This document shows, piece after piece, positions 45,450 to 54,377 of a DNA stretch of 64,000 nucleotides (positions are counted from its first letter, which is position 1; each line of letters opens with the position of its first letter). The position numbers and the translations under genes were made by a program. The DNA comes from JAFAHS01 sp046728175 (lineage in GTDB: Bacteria > Desulfobacterota > Binatia > Binatales > Binataceae). A model generated the notes under the pieces. The model searched no databases. It was given only the letters and a program-made list of their open reading frames with translations, and had not been told where the DNA came from. The stretch is taken from positions 6,791 through 70,790 of the forward strand of contig JBKPEA010000026.1 of NCBI GenBank assembly GCA_046728175.1, given 5' to 3'.

Positions 45450-46538
45450 TCATCGATCGCCCGCCGGGAGGGTGACTTTGAATGTCATGCCCGCGCGGTG
45501 CTCGGTACGACTGGAGCGCCGGCCGACCCCACCTGCCGAAGCCCATAGCCGGCCGCCGTGAAGTGCGACGATACGCTGGCTTAACACGAGCCCGAGTCCG
45601 GTGCCGTCGGGCTTGGTGGTGAAGAACGGGGTGAAGAGTTGATCGATCTCCTCCTCGGCCAATCCGGGCCCGCTGTCACTAACCTCGACGCGCAAGAATT
45701 GCCGACGACGGCCCTCGGCGGTCACACGAAATTCGCTTTCCATCCGGGTATGCAGACGGATTACCCCCTCCGCGCCGATCGCCTCGGCGGCATTCTTGAC
45801 CAGGTTGAGGAACGCTCGCTCCAGCGCCGAGGCGTCGCCGATGACTTCCGGCAGGCTTGGATCGAAGTCTTGAACGATGCGAACGGTGTCGGGAGCGCTC
45901 GGGTACAGCCCGGCCATCCTGAGCGCCTGGTGCAACACCTGATGGATATTGACCGGTTCTTGCGCAAGACGCTGGGGCGAACTGACGGCGAGAACCTGTT
46001 CCACGAGCGCGGCGATCCGATTTACCCCATCCAGGATCACGCCGCAGTACTGCTGGGCCCGCCCATCGGAGGGATACATCGAGGCCAGAAGCTCCGCCGC
46101 CCCCTTGATGCCGGTCAAAGGGTTTTTGACTTCATGCGCCAGTCCGGCGGGGGAAAGTCGCAGGCTGGACTCTACCGATTCTGCGGTCTGCGCGGCGGTC
46201 TTCTCATGGGAGAGATCATGGAGCAGGACGATGGCGCCGTCAGGACGGGTATCGGCAGCAAGGAGCGGCGAAACTTCGGCCCGGACTCTCATTGATCGAG
46301 CCCCGACACACAGAAGCGCATCAGGGTCTCCCAGGGTTTGCCCACTTTCTAGGCATGTCTGAATCATCTTCTGGAGCCACGGATTTTGTCCGAGCAGGTC
46401 AGCGAGTTCATGCGTCCCGATGGTGGAAGTGCCGAAGATGGTCTCAGCGGCCGGATTAACCCGGAGAGGACAGCCATCGTTCGACACGACGACAATCGCG
46501 TCGGGTAGACTGTCGATAATATCGCGCCAGAGATTCAC
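45450..46538 (-). CDS. NtrB-type sensor histidine kinase
   Basis: The protein has 362 aa with a GTG start. An N-terminal PAS domain (ALPDAIVVVSNDGCPL-like, with FGTSTIGTHELADLL) is followed by a HisKA domain with the phospho-histidine in LAHEVKNPLTGIKGAAELL. The ATPase domain has N-box EVIGDASALERAFLNLVKNA, G1 VSDSGPGLAEEEIDQLF and G2 GTGLGLVLSQRIV. There are no membrane spans, so it is cytoplasmic like NtrB/GlnL. It lies 61 nt before the NtrC-type gene and is its cognate kinase by position. Confidence 0.94.
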   Translation of the reverse strand: MNLWRDIIDSLPDAIVVVSNDGCPLRVNPAAETIFGTSTIGTHELADLLGQNPWLQKMIQTCLESGQTLGDPDALLCVGARSMRVRAEVSPLLAADTRPDGAIVLLHDLSHEKTAAQTAESVESSLRLSPAGLAHEVKNPLTGIKGAAELLASMYPSDGRAQQYCGVILDGVNRIAALVEQVLAVSSPQRLAQEPVNIHQVLHQALRMAGLYPSAPDTVRIVQDFDPSLPEVIGDASALERAFLNLVKNAAEAIGAEGVIRLHTRMESEFRVTAEGRRRQFLRVEVSDSGPGLAEEEIDQLFTPFFTTKPDGTGLGLVLSQRIVALHGGRLWASAGGVGRRSSRTEHRAGMTFKVTLPAGDR

Positions 46539-46777
46539 TATCGATTATGCGGACTTGGCGGTAGCAGTTCGGGTCGTTTTACGAAGCTATCATAAAGGCG
46601 ATTGTCAACTAAGGGTTGGCTTGAAACCTACCGAAAATGCGGAGAGTTTTGGTCTTCTGTGCGAAAGTTATTAACAGGCCGTCCGACTCACATCAGTATT
46701 TTTTATGCTCGATTCCCCGCGACGTGGTTGACCGTTGCTGTCTCACCGGTTAGGGTTTGGGCGGTTCTCGGGGGAGA

Positions 46778-47725
46778 ATGCCTAGACGTAAAGCCATACT
46801 CAGTGCATCCTCGGCTCTGATTTTGATGCCGCTTCTCGCGGCGGCGTCCGGATTTGCAAACGAAACCCCGCTCGCCCCTACGATTTCTGCTGGGCCTGGC
46901 ATTGGCGACCCGGCCAACTTTAACCGTGAACCGGTCAAACTCGAGCCAAGTTCTGCAGTCCACACTCCGTTTGTAGTCGGACAGCCCAAGCCGGTAGCTC
47001 CATTTCCGATTCTCCTCAACCGGCTGGTTCAAGGATATGTCGATGACTATCTGAACCAGCCCGCATCTTGGGAATCCAGCGTCCAGCGGAGCCGGCCATT
47101 TTTTCTGGAAATGGCGCAGGCCCTCCGCGCGAAGGGTGTTCCCGACGACATGCTTTATTTGAGCTTCGCCGAGAGCGATTTCAGTGAACGCGGCAAAGGG
47201 CCCTGGCAGTTCAACAAAGAAACCGCCCACAGGTACGGTTTGCGGATCGACCGGTGGGTGGATGAGCGCCGGGACCCTGGCCTTTCTACCAAGGCGGCCG
47301 CCGAGTATCTCTCTGACCTTCACCAGGCAGCCGGTTTCGACTGGCGGGTGGCAGTTGTGGGATGGAATGGCGGCGACCTGGCGATCGACCGCTACTGGCT
47401 GCTGCGCGGCGATAACTTCAACCGGTTCATGGACCTGCTGCCCGCCCAGACCCGGGCGTTGATGGGCCGCTTCATGGCCCTCGCATTCGTGGCGCACAAT
47501 TCCACTCGCTACCGACTTGTCCACCTCGACTACGATACACCTCCTGAATATCACGAGGTTCCGGTACGGGGCGGCACAATGCTTTCAAAGTTGGCAGGCT
47601 CGTATCGTACGACGGTAGCCAAACTCCATGATCTGAATCCCGCCCTGTTGCGCGATCGCATACCGCCCGACGCTCACAGCTACAAAGTCCGCGTTCCACT
47701 GCTGCGGACGGCATTCGCCGAGTAA
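46778..47725 (+). CDS. MltD-like lytic transglycosylase with LysM module, shortened catalytic loop
   Basis: The protein has 315 aa from ATG 46778, with GGGGGAG 4 nt upstream. A signal peptide (AILSASSALILMPLLAA) is followed by the SLT domain. The catalytic glutamate is in LSFAESDFSERGKGPWQFN, and AHRYGLRIDRWVDERRDPGL and STKAAAEYLSDLH are MltD-type motifs. The usual spacer between the E-S motif and G-x-W-Q-F is several residues longer, so the active-site loop is reduced. The C-terminus (VPVRGGTMLSKLAGSYRTTV) is one LysM domain. It cleaves peptidoglycan glycan strands in the periplasm. Whether the short loop keeps activity is open. Confidence 0.88.
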   Translation: MPRRKAILSASSALILMPLLAAASGFANETPLAPTISAGPGIGDPANFNREPVKLEPSSAVHTPFVVGQPKPVAPFPILLNRLVQGYVDDYLNQPASWESSVQRSRPFFLEMAQALRAKGVPDDMLYLSFAESDFSERGKGPWQFNKETAHRYGLRIDRWVDERRDPGLSTKAAAEYLSDLHQAAGFDWRVAVVGWNGGDLAIDRYWLLRGDNFNRFMDLLPAQTRALMGRFMALAFVAHNSTRYRLVHLDYDTPPEYHEVPVRGGTMLSKLAGSYRTTVAKLHDLNPALLRDRIPPDAHSYKVRVPLLRTAFAE

Positions 47726-47808
47726 CGAGCTCACCACTCGCCCCCTGTCCTTGCATACTTGATGGTTTCGGTTCTCAACAGCCGCGAAGCCGCGTATCCT
47801 TCTGATTT

Positions 47809-49062
47809 GTGATCGGTGTCGATGAAGCGCTTGCCATGGTGCTGGACGCGGTAAGCCCGCTCGGTGTCGAGCGGGTGGCTTTGCTTCACGCCCTGGGGCG
47901 GGTTTTGGCCCAGGAAGTTCAGTCGCCACGAGATATCCCCGGGTTCGATAATTCGGCGATGGACGGCTATGCGGTTCGCTCGGCCGATATCGCCGGCGCG
48001 GGCCCCGATAGCCCGGTGCGGCTTCAAGTAACCGAGACCGTACCGGCCGGTACCATGCCCGTTGGGGAATTGCGACCCGGTCAGGCGGCAAGGACGATGA
48101 CCGGCGCCCCAATCGCGCGCGGTGCCGATGCGATAGTTCCGATCGAACAGACGCGCGGCAGCGGTGACCAGGTCGAAATACTCGCATCCGCCCCACCTAG
48201 TGCGTTCGTCCGCCCGCGCGGTGAGGACCTCAAGCAAGGGGAGGTCGCGATGACCCCCGGGAAGCTGCTCGGCGCCGCAGATCTCGGGATGCTCGCGTCG
48301 CTGAACCGGGCGATGGTCGGGGTTTATCGCCGGCCGCGAGTGGCGATTGTGGCCACCGGCGACGAACTGGTGGACGTGGATGAATTACCGACCGGAGCAC
48401 AGGTGGTGAATTCGAGCGCGTATGCGCTTTCGGGCGCGATTCGGGAAGCGGGTGGAGAAGCCTCGATACTTCGCGTGGCGCGCGACACACCGGCCGAGGT
48501 TCAGGAGCGCCTGAGGGAGGCAGTTGCCTTCGATGCGATCCTTACCACAGGTGGGGTGTCGGTTGGACAGTTCGATCACGTCAAGACCGTGCTCGATGAA
48601 CTCGGAATGAAGACACTTTTTCACGGGGTTGCACAAAAACCGGGACGTCCTCTGAAATTCGGAACGCTGCGCGATCGTCCCGTTTTCGGGTTGCCGGGCA
48701 ACCCCGTCTCAACCCTGGTCTGTTTTTATCTCTACGCGCGGCCCGCATTGCTCAAGATGAGCGGAAGGCGCGAGTTGGGTCTGCCCCGCATCACGGTGCG
48801 CTGCGCCACGGACATCAAGCTGGCCAAGGGGCTCACCGAATTCGTGCGGGTGAAGCTGGAGCGGCGCGACGACGAATACCTCGCGGTCCCGACCGGTAAC
48901 CAGGGCTCCGGCATCTTCAGTTCCATCGCCCGCGCCGATGGCCTCTTGATTGGACCGGCGGAAGTGAGCCAGCTGCGCGCAGGCGATCACTGCGCGGTGC
49001 TGCTGCTGGCCACCGATGCGGGTGACACCGCGTTCTTCGAGCGTCGTTTCCACATGAACTGA
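47809..49062 (+). CDS. moeA: Molybdopterin molybdenumtransferase MoeA
   Basis: The protein has 417 aa from GTG, the normal length. It inserts molybdate into adenylylated molybdopterin. Characteristic motifs: IPGFDNSAMDGYAVRS, GAPIARGADAIVPIEQT, VAIVATGDELVD, ILTTGGVSVGQFDHVK and VFGLPGNPVSTLVCF. It supplies cofactor to the formate dehydrogenase encoded 11-16 kb away. Its 3' end overlaps the LapA-domain gene on the other strand by 76 nt. Confidence 0.95.
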   Translation: MIGVDEALAMVLDAVSPLGVERVALLHALGRVLAQEVQSPRDIPGFDNSAMDGYAVRSADIAGAGPDSPVRLQVTETVPAGTMPVGELRPGQAARTMTGAPIARGADAIVPIEQTRGSGDQVEILASAPPSAFVRPRGEDLKQGEVAMTPGKLLGAADLGMLASLNRAMVGVYRRPRVAIVATGDELVDVDELPTGAQVVNSSAYALSGAIREAGGEASILRVARDTPAEVQERLREAVAFDAILTTGGVSVGQFDHVKTVLDELGMKTLFHGVAQKPGRPLKFGTLRDRPVFGLPGNPVSTLVCFYLYARPALLKMSGRRELGLPRITVRCATDIKLAKGLTEFVRVKLERRDDEYLAVPTGNQGSGIFSSIARADGLLIGPAEVSQLRAGDHCAVLLLATDAGDTAFFERRFHMN

Positions 49063-49259
49063 ATGACGATCGTCGCCAGCACGCCGAACAGGGCCGAAGC
49101 GACGACCACCGCCGAAAGGCGGAGCTGAAGGGTGAGAATGTTGAATGGCAGAAGGTGGAAATCGACGCTTTTCTCCAGATTGTTGTAGATCACAAAGATC
49201 ACCCACAAGACGACGATAGTGCCGACTATGAACTTGGGATTCTTCAAAAATGACGGCAT
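48987..49259 (-). CDS. LapA-domain (DUF1049) small membrane protein
   Basis: The protein has 90 aa, with AAGGAG 8 nt before the ATG. Two membrane spans: FIVGTIVVLWVIFVIYNN and LSAVVVASALFGVLATIVI, followed by basic residues (WKRRSKN). LapA/YciS proteins act in lipopolysaccharide assembly in gamma-proteobacteria; here only the fold is shared. The final 25 codons lie inside moeA on the opposite strand, so they are constrained by two proteins. Confidence 0.85.
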   Translation of the reverse strand: MPSFLKNPKFIVGTIVVLWVIFVIYNNLEKSVDFHLLPFNILTLQLRLSAVVVASALFGVLATIVIQFMWKRRSKNAVSPASVASSSTAQ

Positions 49260-49359
49260 CGCGGCCGCTCCTTATTGCCGGTTATCGCCAAGAAGCTTGC
49301 TCAGGCAGTCGCGACTTGTCAACGCAGGTAGGCGTCTGCGCGTCGGAGCCTGACCGTCC

Positions 49360-49839
49360 ATGGGGTACCGCGTGGGACAGGGATTCGATTTTCATCCGCT
49401 GGTAGAGGGGCGCAGGCTCGTTCTCGGCGGGGTCCCAATTGCCTATCCCAAGGGACTGCAGGGACACTCCGATGGGGACGTCGTGGCGCACGCCCTGGCC
49501 AACGCTATCCTGGGCGCGCTCGGCGAGGGCGATCTGGGGCGGCATTTCCCCGACCATGACCCTCGCTACGCCGGGGCGGACAGCGTCGGGTTGCTGAATG
49601 AGGTCTGGAAGGCCGCGACCGAGAAAGGATGGCGCCTCACGAACGCCGACCTCACCATTTTTGCGCAGGCACCAAAGCTCGCCACTTTTTTGGAGCCCAT
49701 GCGGGCGCGCCTGGCAGGTGCGCTCGGCGTGGATCGGTCGCTGGTGAACGTCAAGGCCTCGAACCCCGAAGGTCTCGGCGCGTTGGGCCGCGGCGAAGGG
49801 ATGGCCGCAGCGGCGATCGTGATGGTCGAAAAGAGCTAA
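49360..49839 (+). CDS. ispF: 2-C-methyl-D-erythritol 2,4-cyclodiphosphate synthase
   Basis: The protein has 159 aa. Metal ligands D and H are in GQGFDFHPLVEGR and the third histidine is in GHSDGDVVAHALANAILGA. FPDHDPRYAGADS and NVKASNPEGLGALGRGEG are the substrate motifs of IspF, a trimer in the non-mevalonate isoprenoid pathway. No ispD is next to it. The usual substrate loop T-T-x-E reads SNPEGLG here, within family variation. It could supply precursors for the polyprenyl synthase at 55.1 kb. Confidence 0.95.
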   Translation: MGYRVGQGFDFHPLVEGRRLVLGGVPIAYPKGLQGHSDGDVVAHALANAILGALGEGDLGRHFPDHDPRYAGADSVGLLNEVWKAATEKGWRLTNADLTIFAQAPKLATFLEPMRARLAGALGVDRSLVNVKASNPEGLGALGRGEGMAAAAIVMVEKS

Positions 49840-49878
49840 CCTTCAACCGGTACCTATTGTTTACGGAGGAATGCGCAA

Positions 49879-50826
49879 ATGGCCGAAAAGCATCCGATTC
49901 GTTTTGGAGTTCAAACCGGACAACAGAATGTCAGCTGGGCCGAACTGACCGAACTGTGGAGCAAGGTCGACGGCTGGGGATACGACTCGCTTTGGGTGTT
50001 CGATCACTTCTATCCGATCTTCGTGCCCGATCCGACCGGGCCGTGCATGGAAGGATGGACGCTGCTTTCGGCCCTGAGCCAACACACCAAACGGGTGCGG
50101 CTGGGAGCCCTGGTCAACGGCAATACCTATCGCAATCCGTGTCTCACCGCGAAGATGGCGGCGACGCTCGACAATGTGTCGGGCGGGCGCTTTAACCTGG
50201 GAATCGGCGCAGGCTGGTTCGAGCTCGAGCATCAGAGCTTCGGGATCGATTTCAAAACCATCCCGGGCCGGCTGCAGGCGCTCGATGAGTCGTTGCGTAT
50301 CATCAAGGGCATGTTCACGCAGGACAAGACCTCACTGGAGGGGCGTCACTACAAGGTAGTCGACGCGGTTTGCAACCCAAAGCCGCTCTCGAAGCCACAT
50401 CCGCCGATCATGATCGGCGGGCAGGGCGAAAATACCCTGCTCAAAATTGTCGCGCGTCACGCCAACATGTGGAACGCGAGCGGAGATGCCGAGCGCATGA
50501 AGCATTTGATTAACGTCATCAACCGGCACGGTGACACCGTCGGCCGCGACCCGGACGAAATTGAAAAAACCGTGATGATCGGGCTTTGCTATCGCGCACC
50601 GAAGGAGCGCGAGGAAGTGATGATGTCGATCATCGGTGCGATGAGCGGTAAGCAGCCCCAGGAAGCACGCAAGCAAATCATGATCGGCGACCAGCAGGAG
50701 TGCTTGGACACCATCGAACGCTATCGCAAGGCCGGAGTGACCCACTTCATCTTCATGGCGATGGCGCCGTTCTTCCTGGAGGATTTCCAGCTTTTTGCCG
50801 AGGATGTGATACCGGCGTTCCGGTGA
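49879..50826 (+). CDS. LLM-class F420-dependent oxidoreductase
   Basis: The protein has 315 aa, with a GGAGG ribosome site 9 nt upstream. Luciferase-like TIM barrel: FGVQTGQQNVSWAELTELW, DSLWVFDHFYP, LGALVNGNTYRNPCLTAKMA, ATLDNVSGGRFNLGIGAGWF and PPIMIGGQGENTLLKIVARH are signatures of the F420-using LLM family. Such enzymes reduce or oxidise small organic substrates with F420H2. The F420 biosynthetic genes begin 200 nt downstream in the same direction, which supports F420 as cofactor. The substrate is unknown. Confidence 0.92.
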   Translation: MAEKHPIRFGVQTGQQNVSWAELTELWSKVDGWGYDSLWVFDHFYPIFVPDPTGPCMEGWTLLSALSQHTKRVRLGALVNGNTYRNPCLTAKMAATLDNVSGGRFNLGIGAGWFELEHQSFGIDFKTIPGRLQALDESLRIIKGMFTQDKTSLEGRHYKVVDAVCNPKPLSKPHPPIMIGGQGENTLLKIVARHANMWNASGDAERMKHLINVINRHGDTVGRDPDEIEKTVMIGLCYRAPKEREEVMMSIIGAMSGKQPQEARKQIMIGDQQECLDTIERYRKAGVTHFIFMAMAPFFLEDFQLFAEDVIPAFR

Positions 50827-51026
50827 TCTGCCCGATTTGAGCATGAGTAACCTCCGAAGAATTTCGGCCCTGCACCACGCCGCGGCCAGCTCAGGCGCAG
50901 GGAGGGTTCTGCTGCGGGCCCTAGTCGTGCCGCGGTTGCGGCGATGGTCGCGAGCCCGGCCGGCCCTCCAGTATCGAAATGCAACTAGGTTGCCTGCCCG
51001 GGGTCGATGGCCTATAAGTCCGAACA

Positions 51027-52223
51027 ATGGCGCCCGATCTTGCAGCGGAGTCAGCGGCGCGCGCGGGCGCGCCAACTCGGGAGATTCTCGACCGCGCGCT
51101 GGCCGACGACCCGATTTCCGAAGACGATGCGGTCGCGCTGATCGAGTGTCGCGACCGCGACCTCGACGACCTGATTGGAGCCGCGGCCGAGGTGCGCGAT
51201 CGAGGCAAGGGCCATCACGTTACCTACTCACGCAAGGTGTTCCTGCCGGTCACCAATCTGTGCCGCGACCGCTGCACCTACTGCACGTTTCGCAAGGACC
51301 CGGGCGACCCTGGCGCGTGGACGATGCGTCCCGAGGAGATTGCGGCGTGGTCGCGACGCGGGCATGAGCTCGGATGCAAGGAAGCGCTGATGTGCCTGGG
51401 CGACAAGCCCGAAGTCGCGTTCAAAGAATATCGCGCGACGCTCGATGAACTCGGCGTACGTTCAACGATCGAGTACGTCGGGCGAGCCTGCGAGATCGCG
51501 CTGCAACAGGGGCTGCTGCCCCATACCAACGCGGGGCTGATGACGCGCGAAGAAATGGCGATGCTGCGTCCGCTCAACGCGAGCATGGGTTTGATGCTCG
51601 AGAACATCTCGCCGCGCCTGCGCGGGCGAGGCGGAGTTCATCAGGCGGCGCCCGACAAAGACCCGGCCCTGCGGATGAAGATGCTCGACGAGGCGGGCGA
51701 GCTCAGGATTCCCTTCACGAGCGGAATCCTGCTCGGGATCGGCGAGACCCCTGCGGAACGCGCGCAGAGCCTGGTTGCGATTCGCGGATCGCACGAACGC
51801 CATGGCCATGTACAGGAGGTGATAATCCAGAACTTCCGCGCCAAGCCGGAGATCGCGATGGCCGACGCGCCCGAGCCCGATGCCTTCGACATGGTGCGCG
51901 CGATTGCGACCGCCCGCCTGGTGCTCGGACCCAGAGCGAACGTGCAGGCGCCGCCGAACCTGTCGCCCAATCAGATCGAGCTGTTCCTGCGGGCCGGCAT
52001 CAACGATTGGGGTGGAATTTCACCGCTCTCCAAGGACTATGTAAATCCCGAGGCGCCGTGGCCGCATATCGAGCGTCTCGGTGAAAGGTGCGCCCGCGCG
52101 GGCTTTACGCTCGGCGAGCGTTTGGCAATTTACCCCGAATATATAGAAGATGAGTGGCTCGACCCGGCGGTCGCGACCAATGTGCGCGCGATGTGGGCTC
52201 GAACCGTCGGAGGCCAATCATGA
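51027..52223 (+). CDS. cofG: 7,8-didemethyl-8-hydroxy-5-deazariboflavin synthase subunit CofG
   Basis: The protein has 398 aa. The radical SAM cluster is C79-RDR-C83-TY-C86, followed by TFRKDPGDPGAWTMRPEEIA, the CofG signature. GIGETPAERAQSLVAIRG and AKPEIAMADAPEPD are further motifs. With CofH it makes Fo, the F420 chromophore, from tyrosine and 5-amino-6-ribitylamino-uracil. Here CofG and CofH are separate proteins, not fused as in actinobacterial FbiC. The stop overlaps the cofH start (ATGA), so translation is coupled. Confidence 0.95.
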   Translation: MAPDLAAESAARAGAPTREILDRALADDPISEDDAVALIECRDRDLDDLIGAAAEVRDRGKGHHVTYSRKVFLPVTNLCRDRCTYCTFRKDPGDPGAWTMRPEEIAAWSRRGHELGCKEALMCLGDKPEVAFKEYRATLDELGVRSTIEYVGRACEIALQQGLLPHTNAGLMTREEMAMLRPLNASMGLMLENISPRLRGRGGVHQAAPDKDPALRMKMLDEAGELRIPFTSGILLGIGETPAERAQSLVAIRGSHERHGHVQEVIIQNFRAKPEIAMADAPEPDAFDMVRAIATARLVLGPRANVQAPPNLSPNQIELFLRAGINDWGGISPLSKDYVNPEAPWPHIERLGERCARAGFTLGERLAIYPEYIEDEWLDPAVATNVRAMWARTVGGQS

Positions 52224-53473
52224 ATCTGGAGCATTGGAGAAACTGGGTCGATGACATAGAAGCGGCCCCGCTCGATGCGCTTCTGGGCAAAACATCGCCC
52301 GGGGTGCGCGCAACCCTGGAACGGTGCCTGGAGCGGCGCGAGATTACCCCCGAAGAAGGGCTCGCGCTGTACACCAGCAAGGATGACGATCTGCGGGCAA
52401 CGGTGAAATGCGCCGACCTCGCGCGCTCCGCAGATGTCGGCAACGAGGTCACCTATGTCGTCAATCGCAATATCAACTTCACCAATATCTGTTTCGTCGG
52501 ATGCCAGTTCTGCGGGTTCAAACGCCAGCGCTGGGAATCAGATGCGTACGACCATTCCGACGAGACGATTCTCGGCAAGGTTGCCGACGCGGTAGCGCGG
52601 GGCGCCACCGAGGTATGCATGCAGGGCGGGATCAATCCCGACATGCCGGCCTTCAAGTACCGCGACCTCTTGGATGTCATCAAGTCGCGTTTTCCCGAAA
52701 TTCACGTGCACGCGTTCTCGCCGATGGAGATCATGTACGGCGCCAAGCGCGCGCGGATGGAATATCCGGAGTATATCGGGATGCTGCGCGACCACGGGCT
52801 CGGATCGATTCCCGGCACGGCCGCGGAAATTCTCGACGACGGTGTGCGCGAGATCCTGAGCCACAAGAAAGTTGATGTGGCCGCGTGGGTGGACATCATC
52901 ACCACCGCGCATTCGATCGGCGTGCCGACGACTTCCACGGTGATGTACGGTCATATCGAAACGCCGCGTCACGTGGTGAATCATCTTGACCTGATCCGCA
53001 CGATCCAGAAGGAGACCCACGGCTTTACCGAATTCGTGCCGCTCCGCTTCATCCATGAGAACACGGTGATGTTCCGCAAGGGACTGGTAAAGCCGGTGGG
53101 ACGCGGCGAGCTGGATTTCCAGATGTATGCGTTCTCGCGGCTGTTCCTGCGCGGCCAGATCAACAACATCCAGACCTCGTGGGTGAAATGCGGTGTCGAC
53201 CTCGCCGCGCTAACCCTCAAGACCGGGTGCAACGATTTTTCCGGCACCCTGATGGAGGAAAGCATCACGGCGCAAGCTGGCGGCGACGCCGGCGAATTCG
53301 TTCCGGTGGATTTGATCGAAGCGAAGGCGCACGAAGTGGGCCGGGTCGCGGTCGAGCGCAGCACGCTCTACAAGAAGCTCTACGGAAGAAAGGCGCCGAA
53401 TGGTGCGCGGCCGATCTCCGCTTCCCCCATCCAGGCAGATAGTCACGCTTGCGGGGGGAGTGGGTGCAGCTAA
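52220..53473 (+). CDS. cofH: 5-amino-6-(D-ribitylamino)uracil--L-tyrosine 4-hydroxyphenyl transferase CofH
   Basis: The protein has 417 aa from the ATG in the ATGA overlap with cofG. The radical SAM cluster is C91-FVG-C95-QF-C98, followed by GFKRQRWESDAYDHSDETI. VCMQGGINPDMPAFKYRDLL, IHVHAFSPMEIMYGAKRA and GLGSIPGTAAEILDDGVREI are CofH motifs. It joins the tyrosine-derived radical to the pyrimidine, the step before CofG. Its 3' end overlaps the start of cofD by 74 nt, so the four F420 genes form one compact operon. Confidence 0.95.
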   Translation: MNLEHWRNWVDDIEAAPLDALLGKTSPGVRATLERCLERREITPEEGLALYTSKDDDLRATVKCADLARSADVGNEVTYVVNRNINFTNICFVGCQFCGFKRQRWESDAYDHSDETILGKVADAVARGATEVCMQGGINPDMPAFKYRDLLDVIKSRFPEIHVHAFSPMEIMYGAKRARMEYPEYIGMLRDHGLGSIPGTAAEILDDGVREILSHKKVDVAAWVDIITTAHSIGVPTTSTVMYGHIETPRHVVNHLDLIRTIQKETHGFTEFVPLRFIHENTVMFRKGLVKPVGRGELDFQMYAFSRLFLRGQINNIQTSWVKCGVDLAALTLKTGCNDFSGTLMEESITAQAGGDAGEFVPVDLIEAKAHEVGRVAVERSTLYKKLYGRKAPNGARPISASPIQADSHACGGSGCS

Positions 53474-54365
53474 GTTCATCCGCGGCCTGGTTCGCCGGAT
53501 CGCTCCGCAGCGCCTGACCGTCGTCGTCAATACCGGAGACGATGAGATTTTCTATGGGCTTCACGTCTCTCCGGACCTCGACACAGTCACCTACACGCTG
53601 GCCAATCTGGTCAACCGCCAGCAGGGCTGGGGACGGGGCGACGAATCATTCACTACGCTGGGGGAACTGGCGCGTTTCTATGGAAAGCCCTGGTTTGCGC
53701 TGGGCGATCGTGATCTCGCGACCCACCTCTACCGGACCGAACGCCTGCGCGCGGGGGCGTGCCTTTCCGAGGTGACCAATGAAATCGTGCGTGCACTCGG
53801 CGTGAAGTCGCAGGTCCTACCGATGAGCGATGATCGGCTGCGGACCTTCGTGAAGATTCGCGGCAGCCGCGCGCTGCCATTTCAGGAATATTTCGTACGC
53901 GGCCGGGCACGCGGCGCGGTCGAGCGCATCGAACTGCGCGGCGCACAGCGTGCGCGGGTGCTGCCAACAGCGCTCCACGCTCTGCGCACGGCGGCGGCAA
54001 CGATTCTCGCTCCTTCGAACCCCTTCGTCTCGCTGGGGCCGATTCTGGCCCTCGCCGGGGTCCGCGAAACGCTTGCACACTCGCGGCCGCGGGTTGCGGC
54101 GATCAGTCCGATCGTGGGCGGACGCACCATCAAGGGTCCGGCGGACCGGATGCTGCGTGGACTGGGGATGGCGGTATCGCCGGTAAGCATCGCCAAGTTG
54201 TACCGCGAGATCGTCGGGGTATTCGTGCTGGACAACATTGACCGCGGGTACGCCGACAGGATCGAGAAGCTTAAGATGCGAACCGTCGTGGCTGATACGA
54301 TCATGGCTACGCCATCCCGGGCCGCGCGGCTGGCGGACGTAGTCCTGCGCGCCCTTGACGTGTAG
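53400..54365 (+). CDS. cofD: 2-phospho-L-lactate transferase CofD (FbiA)
   Basis: The protein has 321 aa; ATG 53400 lies inside cofH in another frame. The first motif VTLAGGVGAAKFIRGLVRRI binds the nucleotide. VVNTGDDEIFYGLHVSPDLD, WFALGDRDLATHLYRTERLR and ISPIVGGRTIKGPADRMLRG are diagnostic of CofD. It transfers the phospholactyl (or phosphoenolpyruvyl) group from its GDP-activated form to Fo, giving F420-0 or dehydro-F420-0. The first 15 residues are poorly conserved, so the true start may be a little downstream. Confidence 0.94.
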   Translation: MVRGRSPLPPSRQIVTLAGGVGAAKFIRGLVRRIAPQRLTVVVNTGDDEIFYGLHVSPDLDTVTYTLANLVNRQQGWGRGDESFTTLGELARFYGKPWFALGDRDLATHLYRTERLRAGACLSEVTNEIVRALGVKSQVLPMSDDRLRTFVKIRGSRALPFQEYFVRGRARGAVERIELRGAQRARVLPTALHALRTAAATILAPSNPFVSLGPILALAGVRETLAHSRPRVAAISPIVGGRTIKGPADRMLRGLGMAVSPVSIAKLYREIVGVFVLDNIDRGYADRIEKLKMRTVVADTIMATPSRAARLADVVLRALDV

Positions 54366-54377
54366 GCTTAGCGGTTA

